From Achromobacter seleniivolatilans (GTDB lineage Bacteria > Pseudomonadota > Gammaproteobacteria > Burkholderiales > Burkholderiaceae_B), in NCBI RefSeq assembly GCF_030864005.1, contig NZ_CP132976.1:5456001-5520000 (forward strand): a stretch of DNA of 64,000 nucleotides, written 5' to 3'. The notes below the pieces were generated by a model. It ran no database searches and was not told where the DNA came from. It saw only the letters and a program-made list of their open reading frames with translations. The number at the start of each line of letters is the position of its first letter. Position 1 is the stretch's first letter. Below, in pieces: positions 43,491-52,027 of the stretch. The position numbers and the translations under genes are program-made.

Positions 43491-45225
43491 GGGCGGGCTC
43501 GGCGTTTTGAACGGGTTTGGCGAACGCAGGGTCCGCATACACGTCTTGCTTGAAAGGATCGATGCCCACACGGTCCACGACGTCGATGAAACGTTCGACT
43601 TCGCTGTCGCGCAGGCCCAAATAGGTCTGGATCAGGCGGTCAACAACGCCGGGAACCTGGTCGCGCGCGAACGACGGGCCGATGATACGGCCTACGGCCG
43701 CACCGCCTCCCCGCGTGGATTCCAGATCGGGCAGCGGCTTGGCGGCGCCATTCTGGCGGCCGCCGAGGGTGACCTGATACCACTCTTCGCCGGCTTTATC
43801 GATACCCAGGATGCCGATGTGTCCCACGTGGTGGTGGCCACAGGAGTTGATGCAGCCCGAGATGTTCAGATCCAGTTCACCGATTTCGAACAGGTAGTCC
43901 AGATCGTCGAACTTGCGCTGAATGGCTTCGGCCACGGGTATGGATACCGCGTTGGCCAGCGCGCAGAAGTCCCCGCCCGGACAGGCGATGATGTTGGTCA
44001 GCAGACCGATATTGGGCGTGGCCAGATTCAGCGCTTCCAATTTCTGCCAGAGCTCGTGCAGTCGCGCGCGTCGCACGTCGGCCAGAATCAGGTTTTGTTC
44101 GTGCGATACGCGTAGTTCACCGAAGCCGTAGGCATCGGCCAGGTCGGCCACCGCGTCCATTTGGTCAGCGGTAATGTCCCCTGGCGGCACGCCCGTAGGC
44201 TTGAGCGAGACAGTGACGGCGGCGTAGCCGGCCGCCTTGTGCGCATGCACGTTCGTGCGCAGCCAGCGGGCAAAGCGTTTGTCGCCTGCGGCGAGCGCTT
44301 CGGTGTTGTCGATGTCGTCAGCGGCCGTGGCGTCGTACTGCGGCCAGACGAAGCGCGATTTGATGCTGTCGACGAATTCCTGGGTGATGGTGTCGGGGCC
44401 GCCCTTGATCAGTTGCCACTGTTCATCGACCTGCTGCGCATAGACTTCCGGCGTCAGATCTTTGACCAGGATCTTGATGCGCGCCTTGTATTTGTTGTCG
44501 CGGCGGCCGTGCAGGTTGTAGACCCGCAGCGCGGCCTGCATGTAGGTCAGCAGGTCTTGCCATTCGACAAAGGGATTGATCAGCTTGCCGACAATAGGCG
44601 TGCGGCCCATGCCGCCGCCCACCCAGACACGAAAGCCCAGCTTGCCGTCGCGTTCGACCGCTTGCAGGCCGATGTCATGCACGCCGACCGCGGCGCGGTC
44701 TTGCACGGCGCCGCTCACGGCAATCTTGAATTTTCGGGGCAGGAAGGCGAATTCCGGGTGCAGCGTGGACCATTGGCGAATGATCTCGCACCAGACCAGC
44801 GGATCTACGAGTTCGTCAGGCGCGACGCCTGCGAAGTGGTCGGTGGTGGTGTTGCGGATGCAGTTGCCGCTGGTCTGGATGGCGTGCATCTGGACGGTAG
44901 CCAGTTCGGCCAGAATGTCCGGCACGTCTTCCAGGCGGGGCCAGTTGAACTGGATGTTCTGGCGCGTGCTGAAGTGGCCGTAGCCGCGATCCCACTTGCG
45001 CGCGATATGCGCCAGGGTACGCAGCTGGCGCGACGCCAGAATGCCGTAGGGAATTGCCACGCGCAGCATGGGCGCATGGCGCTGGATGTACAGGCCGTTC
45101 TGCAAACGCAGGACGCGGAAATCATCTTCAGTGAGCTGGCCATCGAGGAAGCGGCGCGTCTGGTCGGCAAACTGCGCCACACGTTGCTCGACAAGCTGCT
45201 GGTCGACGGGGTCATACACGTACAT
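43483..45225 (-). CDS. cysI: Sulfite (or nitrite) reductase hemoprotein, siroheme and 4Fe-4S
   Basis: 580-aa assimilatory sulfite reductase of the single-chain type. Cluster-binding cysteines appear in ACPGGDFCALA and ISGCINSCGHHH, each near a conserved motif; HFSTRQNIQF and the ferredoxin-like halves are present. ATG at 45225 (MYVYDPVDQQ) fits; the longer frame to 45288 does not. A nitrite reductase role is possible, but DUF934 next door favours sulfite. Reduces sulfite to sulfide for cysteine synthesis. Confidence 0.9.
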   Translation of the reverse strand: MYVYDPVDQQLVEQRVAQFADQTRRFLDGQLTEDDFRVLRLQNGLYIQRHAPMLRVAIPYGILASRQLRTLAHIARKWDRGYGHFSTRQNIQFNWPRLEDVPDILAELATVQMHAIQTSGNCIRNTTTDHFAGVAPDELVDPLVWCEIIRQWSTLHPEFAFLPRKFKIAVSGAVQDRAAVGVHDIGLQAVERDGKLGFRVWVGGGMGRTPIVGKLINPFVEWQDLLTYMQAALRVYNLHGRRDNKYKARIKILVKDLTPEVYAQQVDEQWQLIKGGPDTITQEFVDSIKSRFVWPQYDATAADDIDNTEALAAGDKRFARWLRTNVHAHKAAGYAAVTVSLKPTGVPPGDITADQMDAVADLADAYGFGELRVSHEQNLILADVRRARLHELWQKLEALNLATPNIGLLTNIIACPGGDFCALANAVSIPVAEAIQRKFDDLDYLFEIGELDLNISGCINSCGHHHVGHIGILGIDKAGEEWYQVTLGGRQNGAAKPLPDLESTRGGGAAVGRIIGPSFARDQVPGVVDRLIQTYLGLRDSEVERFIDVVDRVGIDPFKQDVYADPAFAKPVQNAEPAHV

Positions 45226-45437
45226 GTCTACTGCCCTTGAGTCTTCTCGGTCTGAACCCTGTTCACGCCCCGCGCAGCGCGCAGGCAAAAGGGGGATTCA
45301 TAACCGTAACAGGCAGCGATTGCGACCGTCTAAGTCATTCTGGTAATAAGAAAATGCTGTCAGGGAAGTGGACGGGCGCGGGATAAATCGGGTGACGCGG
45401 GGGAGCTCGTTGGGGGGACTCTCGCGCGGCACCCTTC

Positions 45438-45629
45438 CTACGACGCCGCGTTTACCGCCCAGCGGGCGGCGAAGACCAGGATGATGACGAGGCAGGCGGC
45501 GAGCAGCAGGCCAGTGGCGATGAGCGGGCCGGGCTTGTTGTTGGCGATGTCGGCGTCATAACCCCGGCCGCGGCGTACGCCGAAAAAACCCCAAAGCACG
45601 GAGCGGACCGTGCGCAGGAAACTAAGCAT
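45438..45629 (-). CDS. DUF2970 small membrane protein
   Basis: 63-aa protein of family DUF2970, with one C-terminal membrane helix (LIATGLLLAACLVIILVFAA) and an N-terminal basic amphipathic segment (LSFLRTVRSVLWGFFGVRR). ATG at 45629 has a suitable distance to AGGAGT. No known function; conserved in betaproteobacteria. The adjoining 212-bp region to cysI probably carries the cysI promoter. Confidence 0.8.
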   Translation of the reverse strand: MLSFLRTVRSVLWGFFGVRRGRGYDADIANNKPGPLIATGLLLAACLVIILVFAARWAVNAAS

Positions 45630-45703
45630 ATGCGACTCCTGACGGATGTGGGGATAAGGCACTGTAGGCCGTGCTGCCCCAAGGAAACAGATGCAGATGT
45701 GCG

Positions 45704-46639
45704 TCAGCCGACCATATCAGATGCCGGTGTGTCCGGGGCGCCGATGCCGCGCACGATGTGATCCAGCAGTTCCCGGGCCGCGGGTGAGATATGCCGGCTG
45801 GCGCGGCTCAGCACGTGCAGACTGCCCTGATTCAGAATGGGGTTGGCCAGCGGCAGGCTGGCCAGGCGCTGGGCACGCATGTCGGCCGTGACGGCGATGG
45901 GCGGCGTCAACGCGTAGCCGATGCCAGCGGCAGCGAATTGCCACAAGGCCTTAAAGGATGACGTCGTCAGCACGTTGCGCAGGCGCACCTGTTCGCTGAT
46001 CTCGGCGGCCTGTATGTGCTGACGCACACCAAAGCCCTCCTGCATGGACGCGCCGGGATAATCGGCCAGATCGGTCAGCAGCAACGGACGGTGCAACTGC
46101 GTCAGAGGGTGATCCTGGTGGACGATGGCGCGAATGGGCTCGGGGCGCGAGTAGTGCGTGCGCAGGCGGGCGTCATTGGGCGGCTGGAACACCAATCCTA
46201 TATAGGCGCGGTCGTCCACGATGCGCTGCACGATCTCTGAGGTGCGGGCGACGTCGATGTCCAGCGTGACCTCGGGATGGCTGCGCCAGTAACCGGGCAG
46301 CACGCGGTCGAACATCAGTTCGACAAAGCCTTCTCCAAGCACCAGATCAATGTGGCCGCGTTCAGCGTTGCGCAGACTGTCGATCTCCGAGAAGAAGCTC
46401 TCCTGGATATTCTGCTGGCGCTTTACATAGCGGGCCAGGATGTGGCCCGCATCGGTTGGCACGACACCGCGGCCACGGCGCTCGAACAAGGCCATGCCAC
46501 AGTCTCGTTCCAGCGCGGCGATGGCGCGGCTGACCGCGGAGGGGTCCATCTCCAGCACTTCGGCCGCGCCGCGCACGGAGCCGCGGCTCATGACCTGCAT
46601 GAAGTAGTGGGTGCGGCGGGCGTCGAGTTTTTCGTCCAT
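45704..46639 (-). CDS. LysR-family transcriptional regulator
   Basis: LTTR of 311 aa: HTH near residues 18-45 (GSVRGAAEVLEMDPSAVSRAIAALE) and effector domain. Divergent from a DUF3100 membrane protein across about 300 bp that has a GTTGC/GCAAC palindrome. Likely regulates that transporter. Effector unknown. Confidence 0.88.
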   Translation of the reverse strand: MDEKLDARRTHYFMQVMSRGSVRGAAEVLEMDPSAVSRAIAALERDCGMALFERRGRGVVPTDAGHILARYVKRQQNIQESFFSEIDSLRNAERGHIDLVLGEGFVELMFDRVLPGYWRSHPEVTLDIDVARTSEIVQRIVDDRAYIGLVFQPPNDARLRTHYSRPEPIRAIVHQDHPLTQLHRPLLLTDLADYPGASMQEGFGVRQHIQAAEISEQVRLRNVLTTSSFKALWQFAAAGIGYALTPPIAVTADMRAQRLASLPLANPILNQGSLHVLSRASRHISPAARELLDHIVRGIGAPDTPASDMVG

Positions 46640-46746
46640 GACGGGGGCTCCGTTACGTATTGCGGCGGGAGATCCACAGGGTGGTTTCAGGGTTTTCCCC
46701 TAAAATATTCGTCACCTTGCAAATATTTCCCAGTAAAAGCATCAGT

Positions 46747-46763
46747 GTTGCATTTTACGCAAC
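46747..46763. promoter_or_regulatory. LysR-type palindrome in the 46640-46942 gap
   Basis: GTTGC, seven bases, GCAAC: a perfect arm pair with a T-N11-A core. The same 303-bp gap carries AATATT repeats at about 46701 and 46719. No other gene is seen in the gap. Probable operator of the divergent LysR. Confidence 0.5.
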
Positions 46764-46942
46764 GCTAATGCCCTATTGATGTCATGGTTGCCCGCAAGGC
46801 GACCGGGCGAAAATCGCCCCTTGCTGCCCGAAATGCCGCTGAACCGCGCCGCCGCTCCGTTTATATGGGGACGGCAGCCACGGCCAGCGCCTCTTGCGGC
46901 CTGCCACGACCAAAACCTATTCACGTTCATCAGGGGAATTCG

Positions 46943-48280
46943 ATGTCTCTCGCCAGCGCCAGTCTGGCCGCGCCTTCCATGCCGCTATCTGCTCGCATTC
47001 GTATGCTTGCCGCCATTTTGTTGGTGGTGGTCATTTCCGAAGCGATCGGCAGCGTCACCTTCGCGGTGGGCCCGGGCAAGATCGTTCTGCAGCCCATGCT
47101 TTGGGCCATTTTCATTGGCGCCATCGTGGCAGCTTTCGGCCAGCGCTTGCCTGCGGGCGCCGGTATCGACAAGGCCATGCAGACCCGCATCAGCGGCTAC
47201 CTGCAATACGCGCTGCTGCCGTTCCTGGCCAAGCTGGGCCTGATGGTGGGCGGCGCCTTGCCGCAAGTTCGCGAAGCTGGCTGGGCGCTGGTGTTCCAGG
47301 AATTCGGCCACTTCTTCGGCACTATGGCCATCGGCCTGCCGTTGGCGCTGCTGCTGGGCATCAAGCGCGAAGCCATCGGCGCCACCTTCTCGGTGGGCCG
47401 CGAGCCGAGCCTGGCCATTATTGGCGAGCGCTATGGCATGAATTCGCCGGAAGGCCGTGGCGTGATGGCCGAGTACATCACGGGTACGGTGATCGGCGCG
47501 CTGTTCGTCGCGCTGATGGCTGGCTTCATCACCAGCCTGAACATCTTTGATCCGCGTTCGCTCGCCATGGGCGCCGGCGTGGGCTCGGGCAGCATGATGG
47601 CCGCTGGCGTGGGCGCAATCGCGTCCCAGCAAACGCCGGAAATGGCGCATCAGGTGGCCGCCTTGGCCGCCGCTGCCAACCTGTTGACGACGGTGGTCGG
47701 CGTGTACTTCACGCTGTTCATCTCGCTGCCCACGACGATCTATCTGTACGGCAAGCTGGAACCTGTTCTGGGCCGCTTCTCGCGCAGCAAGAACGAAGAG
47801 TCGGTCGTCGACAGCAGCGTGTCGGAAGACGTGCCGGCGCACAACACCAAGATGGGTTTTGGCGACCGCCTGACCGCCTATGTCATCTGCGGCCTGTTTG
47901 CGCTGGTGGGCAACCGCCTGGGCTACAACGTGCCGTTCATGGATGCGCTGCCCGGCATGGGCATCATCATCGGCCTGGTCGTTCTGACCGATCTGGTGCT
48001 GCGTGTCGTGCCCAAGCTGCCGGCCGTGTTCGTGCTGTCCTTGATCGCCATGACGGCGGGCTGCCCCGGCGTGCTGCCGTATTCGGACCAGATCATTGCG
48101 CTGGTCGGCAAGGTGAACTTCCTGCCGTTCACGACCGTGATTCTGGCCATGGCCGGCCTGTCGATCCTGAAAGACCTGCCTGCCTTCCGCAAGCTGGGCT
48201 GGAAGATCGTGGTGGTGTCGCTGGCTGCTAACGCCGGCACCTTCCTGGGCGCAACGATGATCGCGGAATTCTTCCACTGA
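46943..48280 (+). CDS. DUF3100 integral membrane protein
   Basis: 445-aa inner-membrane protein with about ten to twelve hydrophobic helices (ILLVVVISEAIGSVTFAVGPG; FGTMAIGLPLALLLGI). Belongs to DUF3100, a transporter-like family without known substrate. ATG at 46943 with AGGGGA nearby; earlier open frame is only upstream readthrough. Divergent from a LysR regulator; ends in a strong terminator. Confidence 0.85.
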   Translation: MSLASASLAAPSMPLSARIRMLAAILLVVVISEAIGSVTFAVGPGKIVLQPMLWAIFIGAIVAAFGQRLPAGAGIDKAMQTRISGYLQYALLPFLAKLGLMVGGALPQVREAGWALVFQEFGHFFGTMAIGLPLALLLGIKREAIGATFSVGREPSLAIIGERYGMNSPEGRGVMAEYITGTVIGALFVALMAGFITSLNIFDPRSLAMGAGVGSGSMMAAGVGAIASQQTPEMAHQVAALAAAANLLTTVVGVYFTLFISLPTTIYLYGKLEPVLGRFSRSKNEESVVDSSVSEDVPAHNTKMGFGDRLTAYVICGLFALVGNRLGYNVPFMDALPGMGIIIGLVVLTDLVLRVVPKLPAVFVLSLIAMTAGCPGVLPYSDQIIALVGKVNFLPFTTVILAMAGLSILKDLPAFRKLGWKIVVVSLAANAGTFLGATMIAEFFH

Positions 48281-48300
48281 TCTGATTGAGTCTGAAGAGA

Positions 48301-48332
48301 AGCCGCCTGTGTAAAACAGGCGGCTTTTTTTT
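48301..48332 (+). terminator. Rho-independent terminator after DUF3100 gene
   Basis: AGCCGCCTG, seven bases, CAGGCGGCT then eight T; a perfect 9-bp stem starting about 20 bp after the stop. Confidence 0.93.
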
Positions 48333-48419
48333 GGCGCGGAAATTGTGTGGATGGTTCACGCCATCCTTGCAATTCGCCCGGTCTCCAGCAACCGCGCCGT
48401 GGCCCGGATTCCAATCACA

Positions 48420-49010
48420 TTAGGACTTAGGCCGATAGCGTGCGTTGTCGGTGACGTTTTCAGTAGCGCCGATATTGGCAACGGCGGGGATGCCTACACC
48501 GGCGGCCTTCATGGCCACGGCGGTCTGCAATTCCAGCACCTGCGGATTGCCCATCGCGACGCGGTACGGCTGCAACGGGGTCAGGCCTTCGATCGTGCCC
48601 AGATCGTTGGCGTTGCCGGCGCGTTGTGGAATCGGGTTGGGTTGCGCGGTGTAGTCATCCACTGCGCGGCGCATGCGCGAGTCGGCGTATAGGTCTCGCA
48701 GTGTGTCGACGTTGGTCGCGGGCGCGGCAATGAGGGGTAGCCGATGGCCGTCATCGGCATTGATGCGTGCATACGGAGCGGTGGGGTCGGCGGCGTTTGA
48801 TTTGGCGGCTTGTGCGCGTGCGACGCGCTGCGCTTCCCAGGCGGCCTGTGCCTGCGCGGTGCGTTGTGTTTGACGCGCGGCTTCAGTTTGTGCGGCGCGT
48901 TCGGCGGCCCTTGCGGTTTCCCAGGCGGGGCGCGTGTCATCCAGCATCGGAATGCGCGCGGGGTAGGGCGCGGCGACGCGGGGGATAGCGGAGATTGCCG
49001 AAACATTCAT
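48420..49010 (-). CDS. Hypothetical Ala/Gln/Arg-rich protein
   Basis: Unrecognised protein of 196 aa. The middle part (about 28-72) is an Ala/Gln/Arg-rich helical stretch with near-heptad repeats (AAERAAQTEAARQTQRTAQA), a probable coiled coil. The C-terminus (about 130-190, TPLQPYRVAMGNPQVLELQTAVAMKAAGVGIP) looks folded. No signal peptide. The flanks are terminators, so it is monocistronic. The biased middle is not evidence against translation, as the frame stays open and has a clear ATG. Confidence 0.6.
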   Translation of the reverse strand: MNVSAISAIPRVAAPYPARIPMLDDTRPAWETARAAERAAQTEAARQTQRTAQAQAAWEAQRVARAQAAKSNAADPTAPYARINADDGHRLPLIAAPATNVDTLRDLYADSRMRRAVDDYTAQPNPIPQRAGNANDLGTIEGLTPLQPYRVAMGNPQVLELQTAVAMKAAGVGIPAVANIGATENVTDNARYRPKS

Positions 49011-49121
49011 ACGGAGCTCCCTGTCGTGATTGACCTTCAGGTTGGGCCGTGGTGTCGGTTACAAGTTCAATTTACTCCAATTTTTCTGCGGACGGTCCAC
49101 CGGACCAGCAATGATTCCGAC

Positions 49122-49153
49122 GAAAAAAAGCCCCCAACCGTAGTCGGGGGCTT
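49122..49153 (-). terminator. Rho-independent terminator of the GST gene
   Basis: Minus strand AAGCCCCC/GGGGGCTT stem followed by seven T. Lies about 95 bp beyond the stop of the glutathione S-transferase gene. A shorter stem GGTCC/GGACC occurs at 49094-49106. Confidence 0.88.
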
Positions 49154-49247
49154 GAGCGGTGCTGCCCGAAGGCCGCGCCGTACAAGGCTGGGGCCGCTTT
49201 TGCGAGCCCGGCGTGCTCTCGCGAAAGCGCTTCCAGCCCAACCCGGA

Positions 49248-49847
49248 TTAGGGCTTGGTGGCCTGCATGGACGGGCGCTGGCTGAATGCTTCGTACCACG
49301 CTGCCGTCTTGGGATGCGCGGCGCGCCAGTCCAGATCAGGAAAGCGGAAGTCCAAGTAGCCCAACGCGCAGCCGATGGTGATGGTGCCTATGTCCAGCCG
49401 GCCTTCAAGGCCGGCTGCGTTCTTCTCGATCAGCGCCAGGCCGTCGCGCACCTTGCCCAACTGGCCTTCCACCCATCCGTCCCAGCGCAGCGCTTCGGGA
49501 CGCAGCACGGTCTCGTAGCGGGCCAACAACGCAGCGCCCAGCATGCCGTCGGCCATCGATTGCTCTGTCAGCACCTGCCAGCGGCGCTTGTCCGTCGGGA
49601 ACAGCGAGCCTGCGCCCAGGTCGTTCAGGTATTCGCACACCACCCGGCTGTCGAACAGCGCCTGGCCGTCGTCCGTGATGAATGTGGGGACCTGGCCCAG
49701 CGGGTTGTTGGGGATGATGCTTTGATCCCGCGCCACCGGACCGGCGGCGCTGGGAAGCTTTTCAATACGCTCGGCCAGGCCGAGTTCATGCGCGATGACC
49801 ATGCACTTGCGCACGAACGGCGAAGCGGGCGAGAAGAAGATTTTCAT
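49248..49847 (-). CDS. Glutathione S-transferase
   Basis: 199-aa GST-fold protein. N-terminal thioredoxin domain begins KIFFSPASPFVRKCMV with a Ser/Tyr-type active-site region, followed by VPTFITDDGQALFDSRVVCEYL (glutathione site). The all-helical C-terminal domain follows. ATG at 49847; upstream open frame to 49901 is not typical. Detoxification by glutathione conjugation is likely, substrate unknown. Confidence 0.88.
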   Translation of the reverse strand: MKIFFSPASPFVRKCMVIAHELGLAERIEKLPSAAGPVARDQSIIPNNPLGQVPTFITDDGQALFDSRVVCEYLNDLGAGSLFPTDKRRWQVLTEQSMADGMLGAALLARYETVLRPEALRWDGWVEGQLGKVRDGLALIEKNAAGLEGRLDIGTITIGCALGYLDFRFPDLDWRAAHPKTAAWYEAFSQRPSMQATKP

Positions 49848-49919
49848 ATCGGTCCTTGTCGATTGCGTAGCGTCTTTTGAGAAAGCGAAAAGCAGCCGCA
49901 AGGGTACCGGATATGCGCC

Positions 49920-50570
49920 CTATTCGGTGATGCCAGTTTCCAGGCAGGGGTGAAATTCACCCGTATCGGGATCACGCAGGAACAGCACGCCGGTGGCCAC
50001 GCCAAAGTACGTGCCGTGCAGTTCCAGGTCGCCCTTTTCCACGCGGCGGCGGATGGACGGGAACGTCATCAGATTGTTCAGGCTGTGTTCGACCACGGCC
50101 AGTTCCAGACGCTTGAGGTTGGCTGTGCGGTCGCCGGTGGCCGGGCCCAGGCGGGCGGCCACGGGTTCGATCTGCGACATCCATTTGCCGATGAAGTCGC
50201 CCTTGGTCAGGGGCTTGGCATCGTCGAAGAAAGAACGGATGCCGCCGCACGATGCGTGGCCCAGCACAACGATGTGCTTCACGTTCAAGCCGTTGACGGC
50301 GAACTCAATGGCGGCGCTGGTGCCGTGGTACGACGATTCCGAGTCAGGCTCACAGGGCGGGACCAGGTTGGCCACGTTGCGCACCACGAACATTTCGCCC
50401 GGGCCGGCATCGAAAATGACTTCGGGCGACACGCGTGAATCGCAACAGCCAATGATCAGGATTTCCGGGCTTTGCCCCGCTTCAGCCAGTTTCTGATAGC
50501 GGCTGCTTTCCGAGTGGAAACGGCCGTCCAGGAATGATTGGTAGCCATCGGTGAGTCTTTTGGGAAACAT
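49920..50570 (-). CDS. Beta-class carbonic anhydrase
   Basis: 216-aa cytoplasmic enzyme that interconverts CO2 and bicarbonate. Zinc ligands: Cys in CCDSRVSP (with Asp-Arg pair) and His/Cys in GHASCGGI. ATG at 50570 has AGGAAG upstream; a GTG at 50579 is in frame but overlaps the ribosome site. Monocistronic. Confidence 0.93.
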   Translation of the reverse strand: MFPKRLTDGYQSFLDGRFHSESSRYQKLAEAGQSPEILIIGCCDSRVSPEVIFDAGPGEMFVVRNVANLVPPCEPDSESSYHGTSAAIEFAVNGLNVKHIVVLGHASCGGIRSFFDDAKPLTKGDFIGKWMSQIEPVAARLGPATGDRTANLKRLELAVVEHSLNNLMTFPSIRRRVEKGDLELHGTYFGVATGVLFLRDPDTGEFHPCLETGITE

Positions 50571-50772
50571 GATCTTCACTTCCTAATAACAAGCCAGGCT
50601 TGCTGGCGCGCCGACAGACGCAAGAAGGGGCCTCGTGTGGAAGCCCCTGTCATCGAGTCGGCAAATGGAATTTTCCCATATTTGCCCCTACATCCCCCTG
50701 TCTAAACCCTGATAAAAGAAGGGTTTTTGTCTGGCCGCAATAAGCGGAATAGGGGGGAGAACCCTCCGCCTG

Positions 50773-51114
50773 TCATTGAGCGCGGATGTTCAGAACCGTC
50801 ACTTTGGTGAATTGCAGCGGCGTCACGGCCTTGATCAGCCGGATCTGGCCTGGTGCCATCGTACCGACAACGTCATCGTCGACCCGGCCCACCTCGTTGC
50901 CCTGCGCGTCATACAACACAAAGGTCAGCAAAGCGCTGGAAATGGCGCGGCCGGACTGATTGGCCAGCGAACCTGTGATGGTCGACACGTTTCTGTTGAT
51001 ATCCCGCACTGCCTGCACATTGCCCAACGTGACGCCATAAGTCAGGCTTTGCGCGACAGCGGCGCCAGACAGACCGGCAAACAAGAAGAGAGTGGCAAGG
51101 GCGAGTTTCATCAT
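50773..51114 (-). CDS. Secreted FxLYD-domain protein
   Basis: 113 aa with a Sec signal peptide (LALATLFLFAGLSGAAVA-QS) and a mature FxLYD-like beta-domain (ITGSLANQSGRAISSALLTFVLYDAQG). Such domains occur in periplasmic or surface proteins of unknown role. Start may be at 51114 or 51111 (tandem ATG) with AGGAG before them. Alone between terminators and a 480-bp gap. Confidence 0.8.
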   Translation of the reverse strand: MMKLALATLFLFAGLSGAAVAQSLTYGVTLGNVQAVRDINRNVSTITGSLANQSGRAISSALLTFVLYDAQGNEVGRVDDDVVGTMAPGQIRLIKAVTPLQFTKVTVLNIRAQ

Positions 51115-51512
51115 GGTCTCCTGGGACACCGGCGTGGGTGCGCTTGCTTATCCGCGTACCGTCTTGGCCGTCCGCGCATCGGGCGGGTATGCCTATCTCA
51201 CACCTTTCCGCATGGCGGCACAACGGGTCAGAAGGATGAATGGGTAACAGGTTGCACGGGATGTACGCAGATTCGCGGGCGGATGCCACAAGTGCGTCGG
51301 AATGTCTCTGAATTGCGAATTCCCGGAGGCATTTTTGCGTGACCGGACACGGTAAAAAAGCCGGATCACGTGCGTCGTTTCGCCATTAGGAGACTTCACA
51401 TGCCATGACGGCGCGCAGGCTGTCTTAAAGCTGAATGAATCCGGGCTAAGTCCTTATCTTTTCTTAACTTTTTGGGCTATTGCGAAGCCGGGCGGTTTGT
51501 TCGATGATGACC

Positions 51513-51534
51513 GGGCCGGCATCTAGGCCGGCGG
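51513..51534. other. Hairpin in the 51115-51594 gap
   Basis: GCCGGC (51515-51520), six bases, GCCGGC (51527-51532). The 480-bp gap around it has no gene I can support. At 51400 an AGGAGA site precedes ATG-CCA-TGA, and an overlapping frame from 51405 reads MTARRLS only. Promoters of both flanking genes must lie here. Confidence 0.4.
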
Positions 51535-51594
51535 ATCGTGCTGCCCTGTTATCTGCGTGCCATCACGCAGGCGGGCGCTCAAGGGAGAAAACTC

Positions 51595-51927
51595 ATGCTT
51601 TCCCGTACTAGCCAGCTGGCTTCGGCCATTGTGTTGTCCGCATGCTTTTTCGGCGCTTACGCGCAGACCCCCGCCGCTACCACGCCAGCCAAGACGCCAA
51701 CGCCGCAGCAGCAGCGCATGGCAGATTGCAATAAGTCGGCGACCGGAAAAACGGGCGATGACCGCAAGACCTACATGAGCAGCTGCCTGAAAGGCGAGGC
51801 CCCTGCGCCCGCCAAACAGTTGACGCCGCAGCAACAGAAAATGAAGGACTGCAACGCGAAGGCCGGCGAACAGAAGCTGACTGGCGACCCGCGCAAGACG
51901 TTCATGAGCACTTGCTTGAAGGGGTGA
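51595..51927 (+). CDS. PsiF-family periplasmic protein
   Basis: 110 aa. Signal peptide ending GAYA-QT; a Pro/Thr linker; then two PsiF repeats, each with paired cysteines (QQQRMADCNK...SSCLKG and QQQKMKDCNAKA...STCLKG). E. coli psiF is phosphate-starvation induced; the function is unknown. ATG at 51595 with AGGGAGA. No PHO box is obvious. Confidence 0.87.
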   Translation: MLSRTSQLASAIVLSACFFGAYAQTPAATTPAKTPTPQQQRMADCNKSATGKTGDDRKTYMSSCLKGEAPAPAKQLTPQQQKMKDCNAKAGEQKLTGDPRKTFMSTCLKG

Positions 51928-51997
51928 GCGGCAGGCGCCGCGTCCCGTTCAGGCAAGCGGACGCTTCGCGGCAAATGATCGGTTCCATCCGGCAATG

Positions 51998-52018
51998 AAA
52001 AAAGCCCCTTTCGGGGCT
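51998..52018 (-). terminator. Rho-independent terminator of the beta-ketoadipate operon
   Basis: Minus-strand AGCCCC, four bases, GGGGCT followed by six T, ten bp after the cyclase stop. Ends the operon from 55877 down. Confidence 0.88.
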
Positions 52019-52027
52019 GTTGCCGTT

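Noticed and set aside
46985..48277. 430-codon minus-strand open frame opposite the DUF3100 gene
   Set aside because: The plus-strand frame encodes a hydrophobic transporter with a ribosome site; the opposite product is His/Gln/Asp-rich and has no motif.
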